Assembly: GCF_000170835.1 (NCBI RefSeq)
Contig: NZ_ABCP01000005.1
Location: 1-64,000, forward strand
Direction: 5' to 3'
From: Marinobacter algicola DG893
GTDB lineage: Bacteria; Pseudomonadota; Gammaproteobacteria; Pseudomonadales; Oleiphilaceae
Length of the DNA stretch: 64,000 nt
Part shown: in pieces, positions 8,949-18,586 of the stretch
Layout of the letters: each line of letters begins with the position of its first letter
How positions within the stretch are numbered: the first letter of the stretch is position 1
Notes under the pieces: generated by a model
Database searches by the model: none
The model's input: only the letters and a program-made list of their open reading frames with translations
Told to the model about the DNA's origin: nothing
Made by a program: the position numbers and the translations under genes

Positions 8949-10004
8949 ATGGCGACTGCAAAAGGCTACGCAGCTGAATCAGCCGACTCAAAGCTGGCCC
9001 CCATCAGTTTCGAACGGCGCGAACCGCGCCCGGACGATGTTTCCATCGAGATCGACTACTGCGGCGTGTGCCATACCGACATTCACTTTGCCCAGAACGA
9101 CTGGGGCATGACCGAATTTCCGGTGATGCCGGGCCATGAGATCATCGGTCGGGTGACCGCCATTGGCCCCGATGTCACGGATTACAAGGTAGGCGACACT
9201 GTGGGCGTCGGTTGCATGGTGGACTCGTGCCGCAGCTGCTCTGCCTGCGAGTCCGGCCTGGAGCAGTATTGCCTGGACGGCATGACGGGGACCTACAATG
9301 GGGTGGATCGTCACGACGGCTCCATCACCTACGGTGGCTACTCCGACAAGGTTGTGGTCAGTGAGCGCTTCGTGGTCAAGGTACCGGAAAAGCTGGACCC
9401 GGCCGCTGCCGCCCCCATCCTGTGCGCGGGCATTACCACTTACTCCCCCCTGCGCCACTATGGCGTGAAAGCCGGAGACAAGGTGGGCGTCATTGGCATG
9501 GGCGGCCTCGGCCATATGGGTGTGAAATTCGCCAAGGCGCTGGGCGCGGAAGTCACCATTTTTACTCGCTCCGAAGCCAAGGTGTCAGAAGCAAAGAAAC
9601 AGGGCGCCGACCATGTGATTATCTCCACTGATGACCGCCAGATGAAAGCGGCTGCCGAATCCTTCGACTTCATGCTGGACACCGTGCCGGTGCAACATGA
9701 CCTCAATCCTTACCTGAACTGCCTTAAATACGATGGTACCCACATCCTGGTGGGCCTTCTGGAGCCGGTTGACCCAGCCCTGCAGGCGGGCGCCCTGGTG
9801 ATGAAACGCCGGGTACTGGGCGGCTCACTCATCGGGGGAATGCCGGAAACCCAGGAAGTGCTGGACTTCTGTGCCGAGCACGGCATCACCTGCGATGTTG
9901 AAATGCTCGACATCCACAACATCAACGACGCCTACGAGCGCATGAAAAAAGGGGACGTGAAGTACCGGTTTGTCATCGATATGCAGACACTGAAAGCCGC
10001 GTAA
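8949..10004 (+). CDS. Zinc-dependent NAD(P) alcohol dehydrogenase (YahK/CAD type)
   Basis: A 351-residue medium-chain dehydrogenase, probably an NADPH-dependent aldehyde reductase. Catalytic zinc ligands appear in CGVCHTDIH and GHEIIG. The four structural-zinc cysteines lie in the segment CRSCSACESGLEQYC. The Rossmann motif GMGGLGHMG is followed by TRSEAK, which suits NADPH. The pattern is closest to the cinnamyl-alcohol dehydrogenase/YahK group of broad aldehyde reductases. AAGGAAC precedes the ATG. It stands alone between the AraC gene and a diguanylate cyclase. Confidence 0.9.
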   Translation: MATAKGYAAESADSKLAPISFERREPRPDDVSIEIDYCGVCHTDIHFAQNDWGMTEFPVMPGHEIIGRVTAIGPDVTDYKVGDTVGVGCMVDSCRSCSACESGLEQYCLDGMTGTYNGVDRHDGSITYGGYSDKVVVSERFVVKVPEKLDPAAAAPILCAGITTYSPLRHYGVKAGDKVGVIGMGGLGHMGVKFAKALGAEVTIFTRSEAKVSEAKKQGADHVIISTDDRQMKAAAESFDFMLDTVPVQHDLNPYLNCLKYDGTHILVGLLEPVDPALQAGALVMKRRVLGGSLIGGMPETQEVLDFCAEHGITCDVEMLDIHNINDAYERMKKGDVKYRFVIDMQTLKAA

Positions 10005-10169
10005 CCTCGAGACCAGCCGTCAGCGAGTCTGGCGGCTGCTTCCTGATCACAACTCTCTCCAGACCCTCCGCCCCAACTCCAACTAAGAAACGACACACAA
10101 AGCTTACTGACCGTAACTTCCCGGGCACGTATGCTGTGACACTGCGAGAATCCGTCACCAGGGATGACT

Positions 10170-11363
10170 ATGGGATTTACCGTTCACTTACCGACCTTGC
10201 TGCTGCTGTCTGTCGCGATCAACGTGTTGATCGGGGGGCTGCTATGGGCGATTTTCCGGCTGCGAGCACGCCAGCACTGTTTTCGATTATGGGCACTGGC
10301 GTGCGTGGCCTTCGCCGCGGGAAGCCTGCTTGCCGGTTCCCGAGCGTTTATCGATGCGCCCTGGGTCACCGTCTTCTTGGCCCATTTGTTCCTGGGGCTT
10401 TCACCATTGCTGGTGCTGGCTGGCCTTCAGCGCTTCTACGGCCACTCCGCGCGCAAGACCCGCCGGTTCCGCCATGGCCTGAATGCCGTTGCGGTCGGCT
10501 ATTGCCTGACCCTGTTATTTGCCTTCCAAGGCGATCCGCTCAACGCCCGCTTTTTAACGGCCCTGCTTTCCGCAGCCATTTTCAGCGTCGCGGTCTACGG
10601 TCTGTCGAAACTGGATACCACGCCGTCCCTTCCCGTCGGGATACTCAAGGTGCTCTTCACAATGCACGGTGTGCTGATGATGTCTCAGGTCCTGGTCATC
10701 GGGGCGGATTGGCTTGGCATCAATCAGCTCCATACCGGCTTTGGGCTGCGATTGATCCTTATCAACCATATCCTGCTGGCCATGGCGACGGCCCTGGCGC
10801 TGCCCCTGCTGGCGTTCACCCAGTCGGAGCAACGGCTGCGCATCATGGCCGAACGGGACGGCCTGACCGGGCTATACAACCGTCGCTCATTGTTCCGGGA
10901 AGGCATCCGCGCCTTCGACAACGCACTGCAGACCCAGTCGCCCATGGCCGTATTGATGATGGACCTGGACCATTTCAAGCAGATCAATGACCGCTGGGGG
11001 CACGCCGCCGGCGACGAAGCCTTGCGCTTTGTGGCACGAACGCTGAGAAAAGAATTGCGAAATGACGACATCATTGGCCGTATCGGGGGAGAGGAGTTTA
11101 CCGTGGTACTGCGCATCTCCGCAGAGGATGACGTGCGCATCATCACCCGCCGACTGCTCGACGCCATTGCCAACAATGGCCGGGAAATCCAGGGCCTGCC
11201 TCTGTACCTCTCGGCAAGCATTGGTGGTGTTGAACGGGCCAACCGCCACACAACCTTCGCGGATATGATGATAGAGGCCGACGCCGCGCTATACAATGCC
11301 AAGAACAAGGGCCGAAACCGGGCTGAGTTTGGCAACCTGACGCCGGAGACAACGGTTACCTGA
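10170..11363 (+). CDS. Membrane diguanylate cyclase (GGDEF)
   Basis: Makes cyclic di-GMP from two GTP. The first 210 residues are an uncharacterised run of about six hydrophobic segments. The C-terminal 170 residues are a GGDEF domain with an intact GGEEF active site and an RNDD inhibitory site five residues before it, so it should be active and feedback-inhibited. An ATG also occurs at 10164, but AGGG abuts it, so the ATG at 10170 (397 residues) fits better. No partner gene is adjacent. It could feed the PelD receptor further along the window, but no direct link is visible. Confidence 0.88.
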   Translation: MGFTVHLPTLLLLSVAINVLIGGLLWAIFRLRARQHCFRLWALACVAFAAGSLLAGSRAFIDAPWVTVFLAHLFLGLSPLLVLAGLQRFYGHSARKTRRFRHGLNAVAVGYCLTLLFAFQGDPLNARFLTALLSAAIFSVAVYGLSKLDTTPSLPVGILKVLFTMHGVLMMSQVLVIGADWLGINQLHTGFGLRLILINHILLAMATALALPLLAFTQSEQRLRIMAERDGLTGLYNRRSLFREGIRAFDNALQTQSPMAVLMMDLDHFKQINDRWGHAAGDEALRFVARTLRKELRNDDIIGRIGGEEFTVVLRISAEDDVRIITRRLLDAIANNGREIQGLPLYLSASIGGVERANRHTTFADMMIEADAALYNAKNKGRNRAEFGNLTPETTVT

Positions 11364-11395
11364 GGCCCCTATACCAAGAATTGACTGGAGGCCAC

Positions 11396-12202
11396 GTGAC
11401 CCACTTGCCCGTATACACCGAATCCATCGGACATGTACTGACCATCATTCTCGCCCGCCCGGAAAAGCGAAACGCCGTCGACCGCGAAACAGCCGACGCG
11501 CTACGACAAGCCTTCGTCGATTTCGAAGCAAATGACAAGCTCAAAGTCGCTGTGCTCTGGGGCGAAGGCGGCAACTTCTGCGCCGGCGCCGATCTGGAAG
11601 CCGTCGGTGACCCACAACTGCGCAACAACATAGAAGCAACCGGAACCGCCCCCGGCCCCATGGGGCCTTCCCGTATGGCGCTGTCCAAGCCGGTGATTGC
11701 GGCGGTCGCCGGCTATGCCGTGGCCGGCGGCCTGGAACTGGCGCTGATGTGTGATCTGCGAGTGGTTGAAGCGTCCGCCACTTTCGGGGTGTTCTGTCGG
11801 CGCTGGGGTGTGCCGCTGATCGATGGTGGCACGGTTCGCCTGCCAAGGATAGTCGGCCATGGCCACGCCATGGACATGATCCTGACCGGTCGGCCGGTTA
11901 GTGCGGAAGAAGCCAAGGCGATGGGGCTTGCAAACCGGGTGGTACCCGATGGACAGGCCCGCTCCGCTGCCGAAGCCCTGGCCGCCGACATCGCTCGATT
12001 CCCCCAGAAATGCCTGCGCGCTGACCGCCATTCCGCCATTCACCAGTGGGATATGGAACTGTCCGAGGCCTTGGCGACCGAGGGCGCAGGCGGCTATCCT
12101 GTGGTGTTCGAGGAAGCCATCGAAGGCGCTGGCCGATTTTCCGCTGGCGCCGGACGCCATGGCGCCTTTCACAGCCCTGACGACCCCGGCGAGCCATCAT
12201 GA
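11396..12202 (+). CDS. Crotonase-family protein, second glutamate missing
   Basis: An enoyl-CoA hydratase/isomerase-fold protein of about 268 residues. The CoA site FCAGADLEAV and the helix motif GGLELALMCD, with the first catalytic Glu, are present. The second position, normally Glu in a P-E-x-x-x-G context, reads ATFGVFCRRWGVPLIDGG, so a simple hydratase reaction is doubtful. The GTG at 11396 has GGAGG four bases upstream and is preferred over the TTG at 11381. Its last four bases overlap the metallophosphoesterase start. Substrate unknown. Confidence 0.8.
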   Translation: MTHLPVYTESIGHVLTIILARPEKRNAVDRETADALRQAFVDFEANDKLKVAVLWGEGGNFCAGADLEAVGDPQLRNNIEATGTAPGPMGPSRMALSKPVIAAVAGYAVAGGLELALMCDLRVVEASATFGVFCRRWGVPLIDGGTVRLPRIVGHGHAMDMILTGRPVSAEEAKAMGLANRVVPDGQARSAAEALAADIARFPQKCLRADRHSAIHQWDMELSEALATEGAGGYPVVFEEAIEGAGRFSAGAGRHGAFHSPDDPGEPS

Positions 12203-12828
12203 GACTGGTCTGCATATCGGATACCCACAGCATGCACCGCCAGGTAGCGGTGCCCGACGGCGACGTACTGATCCACGCTGGCGATTGCCTGGGCGTGGGC
12301 ACCCTTGAGGAACTGGAGGACCTGGACAACTGGCTCTCTGAACAGCCCCATCGCCACAAGATCCTGATTGCCGGCAACCATGACTGGTGCCTGCAGGATG
12401 AACCTGCGGAAGCTGAGGCCTTGCTCAGGCATGCGATTTATCTACGGGACAGCGGCACCGAGATAGAGGGGGTCAGGTTCTGGGGCAGCCCCTGGACACC
12501 GATATTCTTCGACTGGGCCTTCAACCTGGCGCGCGGCCCGGCAATCGCAGAGCGCTGGGCGCAGATTCCCGCAGCCACCGATGTGCTCATCACCCATGGC
12601 CCACCGGCGGGCATCCTGGACCAGGTCTTCACCGCCAAAGACTCTCTCTCTGTGGGCTGCGAGGATCTTGCCAGGGAGTTGGAACGGCTGGCGGTCAAAC
12701 TCCACATCTTCGGGCATATCCACGAGGGCTATGGCCAGCAGACGCTCAACTACCGCCTGTACGTCAACGCCAGTACCTGCACCGGCCAGTACAAACCCAT
12801 GAACCCGCCGATTGTGCTGGATATCTGA
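12199..12828 (+). CDS. Calcineurin-like metallophosphoesterase
   Basis: A 209-residue soluble phosphoesterase with the full metal-binding set: SDTH near the N-terminus, HAGD about residue 26, GNHD about residue 59, THGPP about residue 132 and GHIHEGYG near the C-terminus. The family hydrolyses phosphoester bonds with two metal ions, and the substrate is not predictable here. It resembles the Brevis radix/MPPED-like subgroup of short stand-alone enzymes. Translation is coupled to the crotonase by a four-base overlap. Confidence 0.85.
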   Translation: MRLVCISDTHSMHRQVAVPDGDVLIHAGDCLGVGTLEELEDLDNWLSEQPHRHKILIAGNHDWCLQDEPAEAEALLRHAIYLRDSGTEIEGVRFWGSPWTPIFFDWAFNLARGPAIAERWAQIPAATDVLITHGPPAGILDQVFTAKDSLSVGCEDLARELERLAVKLHIFGHIHEGYGQQTLNYRLYVNASTCTGQYKPMNPPIVLDI

Positions 12829-12834
12829 ACCAAC

Positions 12835-13374
12835 TCAGCGATCAGCGACAACCCGGTCGATGGCATTGCGAAGCTCGGCGGAATCCGGTGCTACACGACT
12901 TGGAAACGCCTCGATCACCTCGCCGCGATCATTCACGACGTACTTGTTGAAGTTCCAGTCCGGTTGACGGCTCTGGTTGTTGATCGCCCTGAATACCGGG
13001 TTGGCGTCACTTCCGGTCACGGCCGTAGGTGCGATCATGGTGAAGGTGACCCCGAAATTCTTGAAGCAGACACTGGCGGCCTCCTCTTCCGTGGCTGCCT
13101 CCTGCCGGAAATCATCACTGGCAAAGCCGACCACCACCAGGCCTTCGCCACTGTATTCCCTGTGCAGCGCCTCCAGCCCTTCAAACTGCCCGGTGTAGCC
13201 ACAGTGGCTGGCGGTATTGACCACCAGCATGGGTTTACCGGCGGCCAGATCACACAGGTTCACCGAATCGGCGGAGTGCAACTTGCGAAGGTCGTGGTTG
13301 AGGAAGGCCGGGCAATCAGCCGCCATGACGGACGCTGAGAGCAGGGTGAAAATCGTGGCAATCAGGGCTCGCAT
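12835..13374 (-). CDS. Periplasmic glutathione peroxidase-like protein
   Basis: A 179-residue thiol peroxidase with an N-terminal signal peptide ending near SVMAA. The peroxidatic cysteine motif NTASHCGYT, the second cysteine in VCFKNFGVTF and the late PDWNFNKYVV with Trp and Asn are present. The usual catalytic glutamine motif FPCNQF is replaced by FASDDF, so the classic Cys-Gln-Trp-Asn tetrad is incomplete. The ATG at 13374 has GGAGAAG upstream; the ORF opens 27 bases earlier. It is convergent with the metallophosphoesterase. Confidence 0.85.
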   Translation of the reverse strand: MRALIATIFTLLSASVMAADCPAFLNHDLRKLHSADSVNLCDLAAGKPMLVVNTASHCGYTGQFEGLEALHREYSGEGLVVVGFASDDFRQEAATEEEAASVCFKNFGVTFTMIAPTAVTGSDANPVFRAINNQSRQPDWNFNKYVVNDRGEVIEAFPSRVAPDSAELRNAIDRVVADR

Positions 13375-13443
13375 ATCGGCTTCTCCATAGGGCATCATCA
13401 AGATCTATTCTATGCTTACGACCCGGCCGACCAAACAGTTTCC

Positions 13444-15144
13444 ATGACACCCGTATCAACTCGACATTCCACCGTTCCCGGCACCGCCGGCCTGGACAAT
13501 CCGCTGTACTATCTCGAAAACTTCGAGACGGTAGTGTGTTGGGTGCGGCACTATCACAGCGATTTGCTGACAGCTGATGAGACCCGGCAGATAGACGGCC
13601 TGCTAAATCTGGATGCGCCTGCAAGAGCGCTGCTGGCACGAATGGTCATGCGCACCGGCGAACTGTTCCGTGTGGAAAAGTTCAACTACCCGGAGATTGG
13701 TGTACCGGTGAAAGAAGCCGTGAGTGTGCTCGCCGCCAACGGCTGGGTTGAAGACAATCCAAGCATCCCCCTCAAGGAGCTGTTTCGTCTTTTCACCCTC
13801 GCCGAACTTCGTGCCGCCCTCGCCGACGAAATTTCAGCCGCCGGCCTGCCTGCCACTGCCGCAAAGGGCCTTCTGAAAGACACCCTGATTCCACTACATC
13901 CCGACACCGCTCCTGTGGACCTCTGGCTACCAGATGTCTCCACACAGCTAATCCGCCTGAACCACATGGCTCTGTTCGACCGACTGCGGCTGATGTTTTT
14001 CGGCAACCTGCGCCAGAGCTGGTCCGATTTCGTGTTGGTGGAGCTGGGCCACCAGCAGTACGAACAGATACCGCTCTCCGCCGAATCCCGGGCCTTCGAC
14101 GAACGCGACGACGTTGACCGCTACCTGGTGATGCATCGCTGCCGTGAACGACTGGATCAGGGCGAGGCGCCAGAAACCCTATGGCAGGACATCCCGACGG
14201 CCAACGAGAATGCCTGGCTGGAAAGCCGGCGAGGCCGCTTGCTGTTCGAACTGGGCAAGCTGGCGGAGCGCGGCGGCAACACAGAGCTGGCGTTCAAGGC
14301 CTATCGCCTCAGTGGACATCGCGAATCACGGCTGCGCCAGCTACGCCTTCTGGAACGGCTGAAGCAACACCACGAGGCCTGGAAGATTGCCCTGGCCGCC
14401 ACCGCCGAACCCAGGTTTGGCGCTGAGGAACGCGGGCTCGAACGTATCCTGACGCGATTGGCGAAAAAACTGGGAGAGGCATCGCCCCAGCAAGGCGAAC
14501 GCCCGCAACTGACGGCGTTCACCCTGGAACTGGATAACCCCGATGGGCATTCCGTGGAATGGGCAGCCATGCAACACCTGACCGAACCCGACAAGCCCGT
14601 TGCCTATGTGGAAAACACCCTTATCAATGGCCTGTTTGGCCTGCTCTGCTGGCCTGCCCTGTTCGAACCTTTGCCCGGTGCGTTCTTCCATCCGTTCCAC
14701 ACCGGGCCCGTGGATCTGTACCGGGAGGATTTCGTGGAACGCCGGCAAGCACTGTTTGACGACTGTCTCGGCACGCTGACCTCTGACGATTACAAAACCC
14801 GAATCCGCGATACCTGGCAGCGAAAACACGGCATCGCGTCGCCATTCGTGATCTGGCCGATACTCTCGGAGGAAATGCTCGAACTGGCGTTGGCGTGCAT
14901 CCCCGCCCAACACCTGGAGCTTATGTTCCGGCGCCTGTTGGGCAACCTGCGTGAACACCGCAGCGGCTTTCCGGACCTGATCCGCTTTCGGCCCGACCAC
15001 AGCGATCCGAACCGGCGCTATGAAATGATCGAAGTCAAAGGCCCTGGCGACCGTCTGCAGGATCATCAGACCCGGTGGCTGGAGTTCTGCGTTGACCACG
15101 GCATTCCCGTCTCCGTCTGCTATGTGCGCTGGACCAGCCAATGA
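13444..15144 (+). CDS. VRR-NUC nuclease, FAN1-like
   Basis: A 566-residue protein whose C-terminal 90 residues are a VRR-NUC (PD-(D/E)xK) nuclease: PDLIRF, then EVKGPGDRLQDHQ carrying the E-x-K pair. The N-terminal part is helical, with a winged-helix-like and TPR-like middle, as in bacterial FAN1 homologues, which cut 5' flaps and help unhook DNA interstrand crosslinks. The stop overlaps the start of a DinG/XPD-type helicase by four bases, so they form one operon. No clear ribosome site precedes the ATG. Function in crosslink repair is inferred from the family. Confidence 0.85.
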   Translation: MTPVSTRHSTVPGTAGLDNPLYYLENFETVVCWVRHYHSDLLTADETRQIDGLLNLDAPARALLARMVMRTGELFRVEKFNYPEIGVPVKEAVSVLAANGWVEDNPSIPLKELFRLFTLAELRAALADEISAAGLPATAAKGLLKDTLIPLHPDTAPVDLWLPDVSTQLIRLNHMALFDRLRLMFFGNLRQSWSDFVLVELGHQQYEQIPLSAESRAFDERDDVDRYLVMHRCRERLDQGEAPETLWQDIPTANENAWLESRRGRLLFELGKLAERGGNTELAFKAYRLSGHRESRLRQLRLLERLKQHHEAWKIALAATAEPRFGAEERGLERILTRLAKKLGEASPQQGERPQLTAFTLELDNPDGHSVEWAAMQHLTEPDKPVAYVENTLINGLFGLLCWPALFEPLPGAFFHPFHTGPVDLYREDFVERRQALFDDCLGTLTSDDYKTRIRDTWQRKHGIASPFVIWPILSEEMLELALACIPAQHLELMFRRLLGNLREHRSGFPDLIRFRPDHSDPNRRYEMIEVKGPGDRLQDHQTRWLEFCVDHGIPVSVCYVRWTSQ

Positions 15145-17393
15145 CCGATCTCAACGTCGCGGTACGAACGCTGTGTGAATTCGCCGCCCGAAAGGGCGAT
15201 CTGGACCTGCGCTACACCCCGGCGCCCACGTCGGAAGAAGGCATTGCCGGCCACGGTGCGGTGCAGGCCCGTCGCGGGCCGAGGTATCAAAGCGAAGTGG
15301 CGCTGGCCGGCCAATGCGGCAAACTGATGGTCAGCGGGCGGGCCGACGGTTACGACCCGATCGCCGGCCGCCTGGAGGAAATCAAGACCCACCGCGGTGA
15401 CCTGTCCCGGGTACGGGAAGCCCAGCGCAATCTACACCGTGCACAATTGCGGGCCTACGGAGCGTTGCTGTGTCGACAGGAAAATCTGAACCAGATCGAT
15501 CTTGCCCTGATCTACTACGATGTCGGCAAGGACAAGGAAACTCCCATCACCGAAACGGCCCTCGCAGAGGAACTGTGGCGGGAGCTGGAACAGCTCTGTG
15601 AACATTACAGCGACTGGGCTGAACAGGAGGCCAACCACCGGCATGAGAGAGATCTGGCCCTAAAAAACCTGACTTTTCCCTTCCCCGACTTCCGGCCACA
15701 GCAGCGCGCCCTGGCGGAAACCGTTTACAGGAACAGCGTCCGCCAACAGACGTTGCTACTGGAAGCACCCACCGGCCTCGGCAAGACGCTTGGCACCCTT
15801 TTTCCGGCCCTGATGGCGATGCCCACGGCCAGTCAGGACCGGCTGTTCTACCTGACCAGCCGCAATACCGCCCGGCAACTGGCCGTCGATGCCGTTCACC
15901 TGTTGCGGCAAAAGCAACCCGAATCATTGCCCCTTCGAACCCTGGAACTGGTGGCCAAGGACCATGCCTGCGAGCATCCAGACAAGGCATGCCATGGGGA
16001 CGCCTGCCCGCTGGCAAAGGGCTTCTTTGACCGATTGCCGGCGGCCCGCAAGGACGCTGCCAATCACACCGGAGCACTGACTCAGGCGGTATTGGCAGAC
16101 ATCGCCCGCCAACACGGTATCTGCCCCTATTTTCTGGCGCAGGAAATGGCCCGCTGGTGCGATGTGGTGGTTGCCGATGTAAACCGGATGTTCGACCAGT
16201 CCGCCCTGCTCCACGCCCTGGTCTGGCAGAACGACTGGAAGGCCAGCCTGCTGGTCGACGAGGCCCACAATCTGGTGGACCGCGCCCGTGGCATGTACTC
16301 CGTGGAGCTGAGCCAGGCGCGTCTGCTACGGGTGCGGAAACAGGCCCCCAAAGCTTTGAAATCAAAATTCGATGGCGTGTCCCGGGCCTGGCAATCGGTA
16401 ATTCGCGACCATTGTCCCGACATCAGCCGCGAGCCGGTGATACTGGACGATCTACCGGGTTCACTGACCGGCGCTCTGAATCGACTGGTCTCCGCCATTA
16501 CCGACTACCTGGCGGACCATCCGCCGGACCTTGCCCTGCAGGAACTGATGTTCGAAAGCCTGGCCTTCACCAAACTGGCGGAGGTGTTTGGCAATCATTC
16601 CCTGTGCGAGCTGATCAGACCGGCAAGAGGCAAGGCCGGACTCACCATCCAGAACCTGATCCCGGCGGACTTCCTGGCCCCGCGCTTCGAAGCCGCCGAC
16701 AGCACGCTGATGTTTTCCGCAACCCTGTCGCCTGGCGTCTATTACCGGGACCTTCTGGGCATGCCGGAGGGCACCTGCTTCCGCTCCCTGCCAGGCCCCT
16801 TTACCCGCGACCAGCTTGAGGTAAATTTCACCCCGGACATCAGCACCCGGCAGCCGGACCGGGAACGGTCGCTGACGCCCATCGCGGAACTGATCCACCG
16901 GCAATACCGGCGGCAGCCCGGCAACTACCTGGCGTTTTTCAGCAGCTTTTCCTACCTCAACCGGGTGCGGGAAACTCTGCAACAACAGGCGCCCGACCTG
17001 CCGCTTCGAGCCCAACGCCCTGGCATGTCTGCCGATGAGCGCACGGCGTTTCTTGACGATTTCAACGAGGACAATGCCGGCGTCGCCCTGGCTGTACTTG
17101 GCGGCGTTTTCAGTGAAGGCATCGACCTGCCCGGCGACCGCCTGATCGGCGCTTTCGTGGCGACGCTCGGCCTGCCGCCCTTCGACCATTGGCATGAAAT
17201 CCTGCGCCAGCGACTCGAGCAACGCTTCGGTGCCGGCCATGCCTACACCTACCTGATTCCTGGCCTACAGAAAGTCGCTCAGGCCGCCGGCCGGGTGATC
17301 CGCACACCGGAGGACACCGGCGTGATCTGGCTGATCGACGACCGCTTCCTGCAACCGCAGATCCGCAACCTGCTGCCAGCCTGGTGGGCCTAG
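15141..17393 (+). CDS. DinG/XPD-type Fe-S DNA helicase
   Basis: A 750-residue superfamily 2 helicase that unwinds DNA with 5'-3' polarity in characterised relatives. The N-terminal 170 residues resemble a PD-(D/E)xK-like region (EEIKTH, about residue 79). Walker A is APTGLGKT at residues 209-216 and the DEAH box is VDEAHN. Four cysteines between them (CEHPDKACHGDAC and HGICPYF) match the Fe-S cluster domain of XPD/DinG proteins. The late VLGGVFSEGIDLPGDRL is motif V/VI-like. It is translationally coupled to the FAN1-like nuclease and ends in a four-base CTAG overlap with the opposing MFS gene. Confidence 0.87.
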   Translation: MTDLNVAVRTLCEFAARKGDLDLRYTPAPTSEEGIAGHGAVQARRGPRYQSEVALAGQCGKLMVSGRADGYDPIAGRLEEIKTHRGDLSRVREAQRNLHRAQLRAYGALLCRQENLNQIDLALIYYDVGKDKETPITETALAEELWRELEQLCEHYSDWAEQEANHRHERDLALKNLTFPFPDFRPQQRALAETVYRNSVRQQTLLLEAPTGLGKTLGTLFPALMAMPTASQDRLFYLTSRNTARQLAVDAVHLLRQKQPESLPLRTLELVAKDHACEHPDKACHGDACPLAKGFFDRLPAARKDAANHTGALTQAVLADIARQHGICPYFLAQEMARWCDVVVADVNRMFDQSALLHALVWQNDWKASLLVDEAHNLVDRARGMYSVELSQARLLRVRKQAPKALKSKFDGVSRAWQSVIRDHCPDISREPVILDDLPGSLTGALNRLVSAITDYLADHPPDLALQELMFESLAFTKLAEVFGNHSLCELIRPARGKAGLTIQNLIPADFLAPRFEAADSTLMFSATLSPGVYYRDLLGMPEGTCFRSLPGPFTRDQLEVNFTPDISTRQPDRERSLTPIAELIHRQYRRQPGNYLAFFSSFSYLNRVRETLQQQAPDLPLRAQRPGMSADERTAFLDDFNEDNAGVALAVLGGVFSEGIDLPGDRLIGAFVATLGLPPFDHWHEILRQRLEQRFGAGHAYTYLIPGLQKVAQAAGRVIRTPEDTGVIWLIDDRFLQPQIRNLLPAWWA

Positions 17394-18586
17394 GTCGGCT
17401 CCACAGCAGTCTTCCTCTGGCACATCATCAAGCCAATGGCCAGCAGGCAAAAGGCGGCGCCGGCGTAAAACGTAAGCGCGGGGCCAGCCCAGGTCCATAA
17501 CAGTCCAGCAACCGCACTGGCCAGAAACAGGGCAACACCGCCAACCAGATTGAAAAAGCCAAATGCTGCGCCGCGCAGCGCTTTCGGTGCCGTGTGAGCA
17601 ACCATCGTCGCGAGCAGTCCCTGTGTCATCCCCATGTGCAGCCCCCAGATAACGGAGCCGACAAGCGTCCACAGCCAGTGGTTACCCAGCGCCAGCACCA
17701 GATCCGCTACGAGCAATACCACCAGCCCCATGATCAGTAGCTGGCGATGGTCCATACGGTCAGAAAGCTTGCCAAACGGGTAAGCCGACACAGAATAGGC
17801 AATGTTCATGACCACCAGAATGACGGGCAGCCAGGCGACACCCAATCCCATGTCTTCGGCACGCAACAACAGGAAAGCTTCGCTGAACCGCGCCAGGGTA
17901 AACACGGCACCAATTGCCACCACCGCCCAGTAGGCACGGCTCAGCTGTTTCAGGCTCGCACGGCTTATGGGATTGGTACGCCTTTCGGTGATGGGCTTTT
18001 CCGGTTCGCGAATACCAACCACCAACAACATCACTGCCAACGCCGCGGGTAACACTGCCACCCAGAACACCGCCTGGTAATCGTTCTGCCAAAGCAGCAT
18101 CAGACCGATTGCCAGCAAGGGCCCGATAAACGCCCCTACGGTATCCAGGGACTGGCGCAGACCGTATGCGGCACCCCGCATCGCAGGGGGTGCAAGATCG
18201 GCAACCAGTGCATCGCGTGGTGCTCCTCTGATCCCCTTTCCCACGCGATCGGTAAGCCGGGCCGCCAGAATCCATCCCAGCCCCGGTGCAAGGGCAAACA
18301 CCGGTTTGGTCAGTGCGCCCAGACCGTACCCTATAACAGCCAACCCCTTGCGCTTACCGAGGTAGTCACTCAGCGCGCCCGAGAACACTTTGATGATAGG
18401 CGCTGTCGCTTCCGCCGCGCCTTCGATCAGCCCCACCATCAGAGCACTGGCGCCAAGAACGGAAACCAGATAGATCGGCAACAGACTGTGAATAATCTCC
18501 GATGAAATATCCATCAGCAGGCTGACAAATCCGAGTATCCAGATGCCCGTGGGTAGCTGGCGTTTGGCAAGCGTGGATGTCGTCAC
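17390..18586 (-). CDS. Major facilitator superfamily transporter
   Basis: A 398-residue inner-membrane transporter with 12 hydrophobic segments. The loop 2-3 motif GALSDYLGKRKG and the motif DRVGKGIRGAPRDAL are typical of the MFS group related to Bcr/tetracycline and fosmidomycin efflux proteins. The substrate is unknown. The GTG at 18586 has AAGGA six bases upstream and is preferred over the earlier ATG at 18628, which would add 14 hydrophilic residues. It is convergent with the helicase. Confidence 0.85.
   Translation of the reverse strand: MTTSTLAKRQLPTGIWILGFVSLLMDISSEIIHSLLPIYLVSVLGASALMVGLIEGAAEATAPIIKVFSGALSDYLGKRKGLAVIGYGLGALTKPVFALAPGLGWILAARLTDRVGKGIRGAPRDALVADLAPPAMRGAAYGLRQSLDTVGAFIGPLLAIGLMLLWQNDYQAVFWVAVLPAALAVMLLVVGIREPEKPITERRTNPISRASLKQLSRAYWAVVAIGAVFTLARFSEAFLLLRAEDMGLGVAWLPVILVVMNIAYSVSAYPFGKLSDRMDHRQLLIMGLVVLLVADLVLALGNHWLWTLVGSVIWGLHMGMTQGLLATMVAHTAPKALRGAAFGFFNLVGGVALFLASAVAGLLWTWAGPALTFYAGAAFCLLAIGLMMCQRKTAVEPT

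Noticed and set aside
10012-10050. Hairpin AGCCG-T-CAG ... CTG-G-CGGCT after the alcohol dehydrogenase
   Set aside because: The stem is interrupted and there is no T-tract, so a terminator call is not supported.
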